Assembly: GCA_041746615.1 (NCBI GenBank)
Contig: JBGTGS010000049.1
Coordinates: 1 to 25,644 of the forward strand
Source of the DNA: CAMAXB01 sp041746615
Lineage (GTDB): Bacteria; Verrucomicrobiota; Verrucomicrobiia; Opitutales; Opitutaceae
Length of the DNA: 25,644 nt
Reading direction: 5' to 3'
Positions 1-7,000 of this stretch are shown here, piece after piece (the stretch's first letter is position 1; the number at the start of each line of letters is the position of its first letter). The position numbers and the translations under genes were made by a program. Below the pieces are notes generated by a model, which ran no database searches, had not been told where the DNA came from, and worked only from the letters and a program-made list of their open reading frames with translations.

Positions 1-1383
1 CTCCGCCACCACCTCGCCGAGGGCGGCGCTTGCCTCCGGGGTGGTCGTGGTGGTTTCAAGGCTGCGCAGACTCTTCAGTCCGGCCTCGACCGCGGCGATG
101 CGCGCGAGCCGTTCCTCGCGAACCTGCGTGTCGTCCGCCCGCAGTCCGAGCCGGCAGATCAATGCCTCGAGGGTGGTGCCCTGAAGCAGGAGGGTGACCA
201 CGACCACGCCGGCGGAAAGGAAGACCACCATGTCCCGGCCGGGCAGGGGTGAACCGTCTGGCAGCAGGAGGGGGATCGAGAGGGCGGCCGCCAGCGTAAT
301 GGTGCCGCGCATACCGGCCCAGCCGCCCACCACCACCATCCGCCAGGCGGGGCGCGGGCCTTGTCGGAGCCGCTTCGAAAAGAGCAGCGGTCCGTAGGTG
401 TTGGGGAAAATCCAGGCGAGCCGGCCGACGACGGCCACGCCGGACACGGCGGCGGTGAAAAAGACCAGCTGACCGGTGGTGTACACCCCGCTCACGGATT
501 CCCAGATCGCGGGCAGTTGAAGGCCGAGGAGAATGAAGGCGAGGCCGTTCAACCAGAACAGAACCACGGACCACACCGCCCAAGCGGTCTGGCGCGTGGC
601 GACATTCATCCGGATCGGATCGCGCCAGCCGGAGTAGAGCCCCGCCGCCACGACGGCGAGGATGTTGGAGAGTCCGAGAGCATTGGCGGCCAAATAGGCG
701 GCGTACGGCGTCATCAGCGAGAGCGTGACCTCAACGAAGACATCCGGGCCGTGAATGCGCTGGAGGAGATCACGCAGACGCCCGACCGCCCAGCCGAGGG
801 CGAGTCCGAGGGCGAGTCCGCCGGCGGCGAGGACGACGAAGTCCATGGCCGCGGCGCGCAGGGAAAAGCTGCCCGCGATCATGGCACCGAGGGCAAACTT
901 GAACGCCACGAGGCCGGTGGCGTCGTTCATCAGGCTCTCGCCATTGAGGATGACACTGAGGCGGGCGGGCACTTTGAGGCGCTGGGTGATGGCGCTGACG
1001 GCCACGGCATCGGTGGGGGAAACAACGGCGCCGAGGGCGAAGGCCATGGCGAGTGGCAGGTCGGGGATGAGCCAGTGCGCGACCAGCCCGACCGATAAGG
1101 TGGTGAAGACGACCAGGCCCGTGGCAAGGGTGAGGATGGGGCCCTTGGCGGAAAGAAAGTCCCGCAGCGGTGTCAGCCAGCCGTCCGAGAACAGGAGCGG
1201 CGGCACGAAAAACAGGAAGAAGAACCCGGGTTCGAGCTCGATCCGGGGAAAGCCCGGCCAGAAGGTGGCCGCCGTCGCGCCGACGACATAGGTGATGGGC
1301 AGGGGCCACGGCAGGCGACGGCCGATGACGCTCAGAGCCGTGAGCAGCAGAATGAGGATCAACGCGTTCTCAAAACCATTCAT
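1..1383 (-). CDS. CPA1-type Na+/H+ antiporter, C-terminus beyond window edge
   Basis: The reverse strand is open from an ATG at 1383 to base 1, giving 461 codons with no stop, so the C-terminus lies outside the window. The protein is very hydrophobic with about a dozen likely membrane spans. It shows the exchanger hallmarks SPTDAVAVSAI (residues 122-132, with Asp125) and NGESLMNDATGL (148-158), where the Asn153-Asp154 pair is the ion-binding ND motif typical of electroneutral CPA1/NhaP-type exchangers, rather than the DD of CPA2. The family exchanges cytoplasmic Na+ or K+ for external H+ at the inner membrane, for pH and salt homeostasis. The last visible part (about 420-461) is a polar helical tail rich in Glu, Arg and Thr, so probably a cytoplasmic regulatory region. 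The gene lies 58 nt downstream of the DUF4112 gene on the same strand and may be cotranscribed with it. Family assignment is firm; the transported ion is not known. Confidence 0.93.
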   Translation of the reverse strand, partial: MNGFENALILILLLTALSVIGRRLPWPLPITYVVGATAATFWPGFPRIELEPGFFFLFFVPPLLFSDGWLTPLRDFLSAKGPILTLATGLVVFTTLSVGLVAHWLIPDLPLAMAFALGAVVSPTDAVAVSAITQRLKVPARLSVILNGESLMNDATGLVAFKFALGAMIAGSFSLRAAAMDFVVLAAGGLALGLALGWAVGRLRDLLQRIHGPDVFVEVTLSLMTPYAAYLAANALGLSNILAVVAAGLYSGWRDPIRMNVATRQTAWAVWSVVLFWLNGLAFILLGLQLPAIWESVSGVYTTGQLVFFTAAVSGVAVVGRLAWIFPNTYGPLLFSKRLRQGPRPAWRMVVVGGWAGMRGTITLAAALSIPLLLPDGSPLPGRDMVVFLSAGVVVVTLLLQGTTLEALICRLGLRADDTQVREERLARIAAVEAGLKSLRSLETTTTTPEASAALGEVVAE

Positions 1384-1441
1384 GAGGGCGAGCCCACACA
1401 AAGGCAGGGCCGGAACGAATGTCCATCCTGCCTTGAGGACG

Positions 1442-1954
1442 TCAGAGGCCGGCCACGAGTTGCCAGACGAGGCTCAAGATGAATGCGGTCAGGAACGCGA
1501 GTGCAGCCAGCAGAATGACGGCGAGCACGACGAAGAGGATGCCGATGCCGCGCAACGAACGCGGACGCAGCCCTGGGGTGTAGTGTGCCTCCACGAGCTT
1601 CAGGTTGCGGTAGTTGGCCTGCCACGCGGCGTCGAACAAATCGCCCAACAGTGGAATCGTGCCCACGGTGGCTTCGATCGCAATGTTCAGCCCCATGCGT
1701 GCCAGAACGCGAAGGGGAAGACCCAGACGGAGGGCCTGGTAAACCAGCCATGTTGAAATGATTGCCCCAAGCCAGTCGCCCAACCCCGGAATCAATCCGA
1801 TCAGTGGATCCAACCCGATGCGCCGTCCGGCCCCGATGGGAATGGATCGATCAAGCACCCACGCGACCCGCCGGATTCCCTCCAGCCTCCGGGCTGCTTC
1901 CGCGTTGGGAGTCGCGAGACGGCTGGTGCCGGTGAAGGAGGATTCTGGGGACAT
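1442..1954 (-). CDS. DUF4112 membrane protein
   Basis: This encodes 170 residues. The core matches DUF4112: a segment reading LDRSIPIGAGRRIGLDPLIG (about 34-53), then GLIPGLGDWLGA and a mirrored second half, TVGTIPLLGDLFDAAWQANY (about 96-115). The two G-[LD]-x-D-like turns inside hydrophobic stretches are characteristic of the family. A hydrophobic C-terminal segment (about 135-165) is a clear transmembrane helix, and one or two more membrane-associated segments are likely before it. The biochemical role of DUF4112 proteins is unknown. The start at 1954 gives full family length; upstream of it the sequence is pyrimidine-rich with no Shine-Dalgarno. The antiporter follows after 58 nt on the same strand, so a shared transcript is plausible, but that does not define a function. 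Confidence 0.85.
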   Translation of the reverse strand: MSPESSFTGTSRLATPNAEAARRLEGIRRVAWVLDRSIPIGAGRRIGLDPLIGLIPGLGDWLGAIISTWLVYQALRLGLPLRVLARMGLNIAIEATVGTIPLLGDLFDAAWQANYRNLKLVEAHYTPGLRPRSLRGIGILFVVLAVILLAALAFLTAFILSLVWQLVAGL

Positions 1955-2009
1955 GATTGGGAGGATGGTTTCTAGGTTTCCGGCCTGGAGCTGTCCACCC
2001 CCACGTCCG

Positions 2010-2024
2010 GTGGGCGTTGCCCAC
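2010..2024. terminator. Hairpin just after the metallo-beta-lactamase remnant
   Basis: A perfect inverted repeat, GTGGGC-GTT-GCCCAC, begins 4 nt beyond the stop codon of the beta-lactamase remnant on the minus strand. Its position suggests the old transcription terminator of that gene. There is no T-run after it, so intrinsic termination would be weak; it could also be a chance hairpin in GC-rich DNA. Confidence 0.3.
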
Positions 2025-2028
2025 TGCC

Positions 2029-2285
2029 TCAGCCGGATTTCCGGCGAGTGGCGGCGGTGGCGAGTTCACGGGTGTGCGCGAGCAGCTCGGGTCCGCCGGC
2101 GTCACCGTGGCCGGGGAGCACGAGGCGTGCGTCCGGGTAGGCGGCTTGTACGCGGGCGATGGAGGCGGCCCAGTCTGTCACCGCCATACGCCCGGGGCGA
2201 GGGATTTGATGTCGAGGCTCCCGTCTGCGGCGCCGGCCCGGGAGAGAAGGACGAGGAGAAAGAGCAGGCTTCGAAACCGGAACAA
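2029..2285 (-). pseudogene. Relic of a subclass B1 metallo-beta-lactamase, middle deleted and frame broken
   Basis: Two reading-frame pieces on the reverse strand look like the two ends of one gene. The first (2178-2285) begins at a possible TTG and encodes a signal-peptide-like stretch (LLFLLVLLSRAGA) followed by LDIKSLAPGVWR and a stop; LAPGVW-type sequence is typical of the mature start of B1 enzymes. The second (2029-2187, different frame) encodes 52 residues with DWAASIARVQAAYPDA, then LVLPGHGDAGGPELLAHT and a basic tail. This matches the C-terminal region of B1 enzymes, including the PGHG loop whose His is a zinc ligand. The central part, with the HxHxD zinc motif, is absent, and the frames do not join at about 2178-2190. 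Intact enzymes hydrolyse beta-lactams in the periplasm; this copy cannot be active. The mapping is by motif recognition only. A natural deletion is the simplest explanation, but an assembly collapse is possible. Confidence 0.72.
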
Positions 2286-2551
2286 TGAGTGCAGATGATG
2301 CCGGGCTACAGCGGTTTTTTAAAGCGTGAGGCCGACAAGCAGGTTTTTCCTTCCCAACCCAGCCAGGCTCTGACGCTGCTTCGAATCTTTCGGTCGAACC
2401 TGCGCTGATGCCCTGCGGTGCTGGAGGAAGGAGAGAGGTCGAAGACCGACGGGTTTCCCCACATGACTTAGACAGCCATTAAATTTTGACCCTTTGGGGA
2501 CACCCTCCAATCTCGTCATTGCGCCCGCGCATACAACCCTCACTTTGCCCC
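2286..2551. other. Intergenic region upstream of the PQQ dehydrogenase
   Basis: No convincing gene lies here. The stretch holds the upstream side of the beta-lactamase relic and the presumed promoter region of the PQQ dehydrogenase. Bases 2487-2502 read TGACCC-TTT-GGGGACA, a motif that returns as TGACCC-GGGGACA at 5570-5582 beyond the other end of that gene. A possible -35 (TTGACC) overlaps this motif, but no good -10 follows at the expected spacing, so I do not call a promoter. Confidence 0.5.
2487..2502. repeat. TGACCC/GGGGACA motif, left copy
   Basis: A short, partly self-complementary motif (TGACCC, TTT, GGGGACA) lies 50 nt before the PQQ dehydrogenase start. A shorter version without the TTT spacer lies at 5570-5582. 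They could be remains of a dispersed REP-like repeat. With two short copies, chance is not excluded. Confidence 0.3.
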
Positions 2552-5428
2552 ATGAATCCCATCCGCTGCGGCGGCACCGTATTCTTTTCCTTGCTGGCCA
2601 TATCCGTCTGCGGTGGGGCCGCGCCACTGGTGACCCCGTCCTTCCCCGATGTCGAATGGCGGGGCCACCGAGGCGATCCATCCGGCGTGCAACATGTTGA
2701 TCTCGCGCAAATCAATGCGGCCAACGTGCACAGGCTGCAGCCAGCGTGGGAGTATAAGACGGGTGAAGCGGACGGTCGGGGTGGATCCATGTACACCAAT
2801 CCCCTCATCGTTGAGGGGTTGATGTATATTTCGACATCGCAGCTCAATGCCGTGGCCATCGACGCCCGGACAGGAGCCGAAGTGTGGAAATTCGTTTCCT
2901 CCAATCACAATCAAGACAATGCGGTCATCCGGTTGCGCAACCGTGGCGTGTCCTATTGGAAAGGTGACCAGGGTTCCCGGATCTTTCATTTCGTGAAAGA
3001 CCGGGTGTATGCGCTCGACGCAAAGACGGGTGCTTTGATCACGTCCTTCGGAAAGGGCGGACACATCGACCTTCGTGAGAATCTGGGGATCGATCCATCC
3101 CGCGTGGCGCTTGAGATGACGAGTCCGGGGGCGATCTATAAAGATCTCCTGATCATCGGATCCCGGGTAAATGAGGATTTTAGCGCGTCCCCGGGCCATA
3201 TCCGTGCGTTCGACACCGTCACAGGTGAGTTCAGATGGATCTTCCACACCATCCCGAAACCTGGAGAATTTGGTCACGACACCTGGGGCTGGGTGCCCGG
3301 AGAGAACTATGGCGGAGCCAATGCCTGGGGTGGGGTGACGATCGACGAGAAGCGCGGATGGGCCTTTGTAGCCACCGGTTCTCCCACCGAGGATTATTAT
3401 GGGGGTATGCGCAAGGGGGCCAATCTGTTCGGCAACTGCGTCCTGGCCTTGGATGCCATGACTGGAAAGCGGATATGGCACTATCAGACGACCCATCATG
3501 ACCTGTGGGATTGGGACAATCCTTCTGCTCCCATTTTGGTCACCCTGCGCACCCAGGCCGGGCCGAAAGATGCCGTCGTGCAGCTCACCAAAATGGGTTT
3601 TACGTTTGTACTCGATCGAGAGACCGGAGTGCCCTTGTTCCCGACTCCCGAGGTTGCCGTCCCGAAATCGACGGTCATGGGCGAGGAGACGCATCCGACG
3701 CAACCGATACCAAGCAAGCCGGCGCCGTTGGTGCGACAGCAGTTAACGGAGGCCGACCTTACCACTATTTCGCCGGAATCCCGTGCGTTTGTATCCGATC
3801 AGTTCAAGAAATATATCAGTGGATCGCTCTACACACCATCCAGTGTGCAGGGGACCATCATGACTCCGGGATGGTTTGGCGGTGTTGAATGGGGCGGAGG
3901 ATCGTTTGATCCGATGACGAACGTCCTCTACGTCAACGCGAACGAAGCACCGGTCATCAGCCGGGTTCGTCCGGTCTTTCAGGAAGGTCGGGCCGACAGT
4001 GCCAGCCCGGTCGAGCTGGGGCGTCGAATTTACGAGGCGATATGCATGGCGTGTCATCGATTTGACCGGGAAGGGGCTCCACCCGTGATTCCTTCGCTGG
4101 TGGACGTACATTCACGCAGAACGGTGGAAGAGTTGCGGGCGGTGATTGGACAGGGAAGGAACAGCATGCCGGCGTATGACAACCAGCTGCGTCCACCCGA
4201 AATGGCCGCGCTCATCGACTATTTGAAATCGGTTCCATCGACCGAGGAATCCGCCGTCGGGGATATGACATCAGGCACCCAGCGTTATGCCTCAGCGGGC
4301 ACGCGGACGTTTGTCGATCAGGATGGTTATCCGGCCATTGCGCCTCCGTGGGGTACGCTCAACGCCATCAATCTGGTGTCCGGTGAAATCTTGTGGAAAG
4401 TGCCTTTGGGCGAGTATCCCGAGCTGGTAAATAGGGGTATCCGCAATACGGGCACACTCAATTTTGGTGGTCCCGTGGGAACTGCGGGTGGGATCGTTTT
4501 TATCGCGGCGACTGCAGACGAAAAGATCCGCGCCTTCGAAAAGCATTCCGGCAGGGTTCTTTGGGAGTATCAATTGCCGGCAGGCGGTTACGCCATCCCC
4601 AGCGTATATATGCTGGATGGGCGCCAGTACCTCGTGATTGCAGCGGGCGGCGGTGGCAAGAATGGTACGAAACCCGGGGACTCCATCGTGGCATTCGCCC
4701 TGCCTGCGGAAGCACCGGCACGTCCGGTGGCATCCGACTCCGCATCGCCGGATGACTGGATCAGCCTCTTCGATGGAAAAACCTTGGACGGGTGGGTTCA
4801 CATGAACGGCTGGCACACTTATACCGTCGAGGAAGGTGCGATTGTTGGCCGCACCAGTGAAGGGAGCCCGAACTCATTTCTTTGTTCGCTGGATGAGTTC
4901 GGAGATTTCGAACTCGAATTGGAAACGACCGTCGACAAAGTCACCAATCAGGGGATTCAGTTCCGTTCCGGTGCGCGTCCGATTACCACGTTACCACCGG
5001 TGAACATGCCAAACGCAGCCATCTTCCAAGCCGGCCGGGTTTACGGCCCGCAGATGGAGGTCAGGAGGTTTTATCCGGGCCAGCCGACGACAGGTACGCT
5101 ATATGGGGAAGCCTTGGGCATCGGCTGGATGAGCTCGCAGGCTTTGATTCAGAAGGGACACTCCCATTTTCACGATGAAGGTTGGAATAGGATCCGCATG
5201 GTGGCCCGTGGTCCGCGGATCCAGACATGGGTGAATGACCACCTCATTGAGGATCTCGTTAACGAAGACGTTCACCAGCTTATGCCCAGGGGCTTCATCG
5301 CACTCCAAATTCACGGCCTCAACGGGCGGGAACCCGGCTTCAAGGAGAACGGGCTGAAAACCCATGTTCCGCTGGTCATGAAATGGCGGAACATCCGGAT
5401 CAGATCTTTGGCCGCCGAAGTTGATTAG
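2552..5428 (+). CDS. Exported PQQ-dependent dehydrogenase with internal cytochrome c and C-terminal DUF1080 domain
   Basis: The ATG at 2552 was chosen over one 66 nt upstream because it begins a clean signal peptide (residues 1-24), giving 958 residues. Residues about 30-460 are a quinoprotein beta-propeller of the glucose dehydrogenase type: an early W-R-G-H-R-G-D-P-S-G motif, HHDLWDWD at 315-322, which contains the region of the catalytic Asp in membrane glucose dehydrogenase, and LTKMGFTFVLDRETG with Lys347. A class I cytochrome c domain is inserted next: CMACH haem site at 498-502, likely axial Met in NSMPAY. The propeller then resumes (about 575-715, LFxGG-like NFGGPVGTAGG). Residues 734 to about 955 form a DUF1080 domain (LFDGKTLDGW start, KWRNIRIR end). 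Expected role: periplasmic oxidation of a sugar or alcohol with electrons passed to the haem, followed by hydrolysis or binding by DUF1080. The substrate is unknown. Base composition is visibly less GC-rich than in neighbouring genes. Confidence 0.92.
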   Translation: MNPIRCGGTVFFSLLAISVCGGAAPLVTPSFPDVEWRGHRGDPSGVQHVDLAQINAANVHRLQPAWEYKTGEADGRGGSMYTNPLIVEGLMYISTSQLNAVAIDARTGAEVWKFVSSNHNQDNAVIRLRNRGVSYWKGDQGSRIFHFVKDRVYALDAKTGALITSFGKGGHIDLRENLGIDPSRVALEMTSPGAIYKDLLIIGSRVNEDFSASPGHIRAFDTVTGEFRWIFHTIPKPGEFGHDTWGWVPGENYGGANAWGGVTIDEKRGWAFVATGSPTEDYYGGMRKGANLFGNCVLALDAMTGKRIWHYQTTHHDLWDWDNPSAPILVTLRTQAGPKDAVVQLTKMGFTFVLDRETGVPLFPTPEVAVPKSTVMGEETHPTQPIPSKPAPLVRQQLTEADLTTISPESRAFVSDQFKKYISGSLYTPSSVQGTIMTPGWFGGVEWGGGSFDPMTNVLYVNANEAPVISRVRPVFQEGRADSASPVELGRRIYEAICMACHRFDREGAPPVIPSLVDVHSRRTVEELRAVIGQGRNSMPAYDNQLRPPEMAALIDYLKSVPSTEESAVGDMTSGTQRYASAGTRTFVDQDGYPAIAPPWGTLNAINLVSGEILWKVPLGEYPELVNRGIRNTGTLNFGGPVGTAGGIVFIAATADEKIRAFEKHSGRVLWEYQLPAGGYAIPSVYMLDGRQYLVIAAGGGGKNGTKPGDSIVAFALPAEAPARPVASDSASPDDWISLFDGKTLDGWVHMNGWHTYTVEEGAIVGRTSEGSPNSFLCSLDEFGDFELELETTVDKVTNQGIQFRSGARPITTLPPVNMPNAAIFQAGRVYGPQMEVRRFYPGQPTTGTLYGEALGIGWMSSQALIQKGHSHFHDEGWNRIRMVARGPRIQTWVNDHLIEDLVNEDVHQLMPRGFIALQIHGLNGREPGFKENGLKTHVPLVMKWRNIRIRSLAAEVD

Positions 5429-5656
5429 ATTCGAATGGATGGATCAGGGCCCGAGGACTGCGAGCGTGCAAAGCAGTCACGCGCGATTAAGTACCCCCCC
5501 CTTAACCCGGTGCCCTTCCGGCATGGCCCCTTTTTCAGAAGAGAAGCCCCCTTTTATTGCGGGAACCCCTGACCCGGGGACAGCATAACCCCTAGGGGAG
5601 CGCCGGTGAAGGCGCGGTAGACGCAGGAGTGTTCATTCTGGCATACTGACATTGTC
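5429..5656. other. Intergenic region with C-rich runs and short palindromes
   Basis: No gene is seen. The region contains a run of eight C at about 5494-5501, a CCCCTAGGGG palindrome at about 5589-5598 and the TGACCC-GGGGACA motif. CGGCATGGCCCCTTT at about 5519-5533 resembles the core of the direct repeat found at 5855 and 6882. The mix suggests degenerate repeat sequence downstream of the PQQ dehydrogenase; no intrinsic terminator is convincing. Confidence 0.4.
5570..5582. repeat. TGACCC/GGGGACA motif, right copy
   Basis: This is the second copy of the motif described at 2487-2502, here TGACCC joined directly to GGGGACA. The two copies lie outside either end of the PQQ dehydrogenase gene. 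Confidence 0.3.
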
Positions 5657-5803
5657 ATGAGCTTTGACGAGAATCCCCCGAGTCCGGACAAGATCGTGAA
5701 CCCCCACAAACGTACTACGAAGGTGAATATTGCCGTGGTGGCCGGAGTGTTGTTTTTTTTCTCTCTCGGGGGCCTGGCAGTGTGGCTGATGGCCCGCCCT
5801 TAA
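5657..5803 (+). CDS. Small single-span membrane peptide, 48 residues
   Basis: An ATG at 5657 opens a 48-residue frame ending at TAA 5801-5803. The N-terminus (MSFDENPPSPDKIVNPHKRTT, without the last residue) is polar and proline-rich, followed by a basic patch, then a hydrophobic span (about residues 24-45, rich in V, L, F and G) and a short RP tail. This polar-basic-hydrophobic layout, typical of tail-anchored or small inner-membrane peptides, argues for a real gene despite its length. No family is recognised. It stands alone between the PQQ dehydrogenase and a convergent minus-strand gene, with no Shine-Dalgarno. A role could be in stabilising a membrane complex, but nothing in the sequence shows a partner. 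Confidence 0.6.
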   Translation: MSFDENPPSPDKIVNPHKRTTKVNIAVVAGVLFFFSLGGLAVWLMARP

Positions 5804-5854
5804 CCGTAGATCGGTCCATGGTGTAACTGCGACTCGTACATGACGAGGTCCGTG

Positions 5855-5889
5855 GTAACCAGCAGCGGCATGACCCTTTGCCAGAGCCG
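5855..5889. repeat. Direct repeat flanking the 5904-6866 gene, left copy
   Basis: This imperfect direct repeat of about 35 bp starts GTAACC and carries the core CGGCATGACCCTTTGCCAGA followed by GCCG. The second copy is at 6882-6916, with the same 11-nt distance between GTAACC and CGGCATG and only a few mismatches. The pair brackets the single gene between them. Confidence 0.65.
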
Positions 5890-5903
5890 ACACCCAGACG
5901 AGG

Positions 5904-6866
5904 TTACGGATTCGTGAGTTCCCCGCGTTCGGCGGAGTATTTTTCCAACAAGGGTTCGAGGGCGGCGTGGATTTCAGCCTTGGTGCCGACGACGAGCCAG
6001 TACCGGTAGCGGTAGGTGGATTTTGGCCCGAGGTTCACGCGTGTGATGGGCGCGATGTGAACGCACGGCCCGGCCGTCGGCTGATCGGAACTTCCTTCAC
6101 CGTGCGGACCGAAGTTCCACATCTGGTCTGATGCCGGACTGAAAATCGCGATGCCCTGGCCCTCCGCATTGAAACACGCCATCACATTCAAGGGTGGACG
6201 AGTACGGCCCCAGGGTGGGCCGGGCGGCTGTTTCTCGGTTCGCCACCGGCCATTTCCGAGGTAGCTTTGGATCAGGCTGAAATTACGCGTGAAATAGCAT
6301 GCCGGAATTTCCTGCGAAGAGAGTTTGGCGGGTCCCCAGCGGTCGGGTTCGTCGCGCTGAGCGATGAACTCGCACCGTACCTGCACGACGCCGGCGAGGC
6401 CCGGCTCGAAACCGGTCCATTGTCGCATGAGCGCGGCGGCCGGTTCCTGCGGCATATCCCAGAGATTCGGCACGGTCTCGCCATAGAGCGTGTGCTCGTC
6501 GAGGTGCTTGAACTCGGTCACGCGCGCCCACGAGGAAACTCCTCCGCCTTGGATGGGATTCCATGACCAAGGGCTCCATGCTTTACTCTGGCCGTCGGCC
6601 GTTCGATCGAGGCGGAGACCGGCGTAATAGGATTGCTGAATCAGGCGGCCCGGATCGGCCACGTTGACCGTGTTATTTGTGTAGCCGCGCCATGAAAGCC
6701 ACGTGATGGCCGCGCCCTTTGCACGATCGATGCCGACTTTGACGAAACCATTGTCGATGGTTAGCAGCTCTTCCCCTTGTGGGCGGATATAGACGGTTTC
6801 GGCCCGCGTAAACGGGAACGGAAGGCCGAGCAGGGCGATAAGTGGGAAAACTCGACTGTACCGCAT
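5904..6866 (-). CDS. Exported protein of unknown function
   Basis: The start at 6866 gives 320 residues beginning with a signal peptide (MRYSRVFPLIALLGLPFPFTRA, shown here without claiming the exact cleavage site). A longer in-frame extension upstream is Arg-rich, lacks a signal and crosses the 6882-6916 repeat, so it was not used. The mature protein begins with a short beta-rich segment including IDNGFVKVGIDRAKGAAIT, then a Trp-rich stretch (WSPWSWNPIQGG). Later parts are also beta-rich (QMWNFGPHGEG, YRYRYWLVVG). The layout recalls galactose-mutarotase-like beta-sandwich proteins acting on sugars, but I recognise no catalytic motif and do not assign a function. It follows the Gfo/Idh/MocA gene on the same strand after 134 nt and is bracketed by a direct repeat, so it may be a separate insertion rather than part of that operon. 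Confidence 0.8.
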   Translation of the reverse strand: MRYSRVFPLIALLGLPFPFTRAETVYIRPQGEELLTIDNGFVKVGIDRAKGAAITWLSWRGYTNNTVNVADPGRLIQQSYYAGLRLDRTADGQSKAWSPWSWNPIQGGGVSSWARVTEFKHLDEHTLYGETVPNLWDMPQEPAAALMRQWTGFEPGLAGVVQVRCEFIAQRDEPDRWGPAKLSSQEIPACYFTRNFSLIQSYLGNGRWRTEKQPPGPPWGRTRPPLNVMACFNAEGQGIAIFSPASDQMWNFGPHGEGSSDQPTAGPCVHIAPITRVNLGPKSTYRYRYWLVVGTKAEIHAALEPLLEKYSAERGELTNP

Positions 6867-6881
6867 AACGGAGTGTAGTTT

Positions 6882-6916
6882 GTAACCTGTAACGGCATGA
6901 CCCCTTGCCAGAGCGG
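6882..6916. repeat. Direct repeat flanking the 5904-6866 gene, right copy
   Basis: This is the second copy of the 35-bp direct repeat, with core CGGCATGACCCCTTGCCAGA followed by GCGG, 1027 bp from the first copy. It lies 16 nt upstream of the start codon of the unknown exported gene, so it would sit in that gene's promoter or leader. Confidence 0.65.
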
Positions 6917-7000
6917 CCTCAAATCGATGGGCCCTCAAGCAACGGGTGGCCCTCGACTTGGAACCAAGCATCCCCGGACTGCACCGGGGGCGAAGAACGA

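Noticed and set aside
2486..2551. Upstream extension of the PQQ dehydrogenase by 22 residues
   Set aside because: The extension is not signal-like and would bury the clear signal peptide that starts at 2552.
2540..3703. Long minus-strand open frame antisense to the PQQ dehydrogenase
   Set aside because: The translation has no recognisable motifs and overlaps the firmly assigned propeller.
6972..6989. CCCCGG/CCGGGG hairpin after the Gfo/Idh/MocA gene as a terminator
   Set aside because: There is no T-run on the minus strand and such GC inverted repeats are common here.
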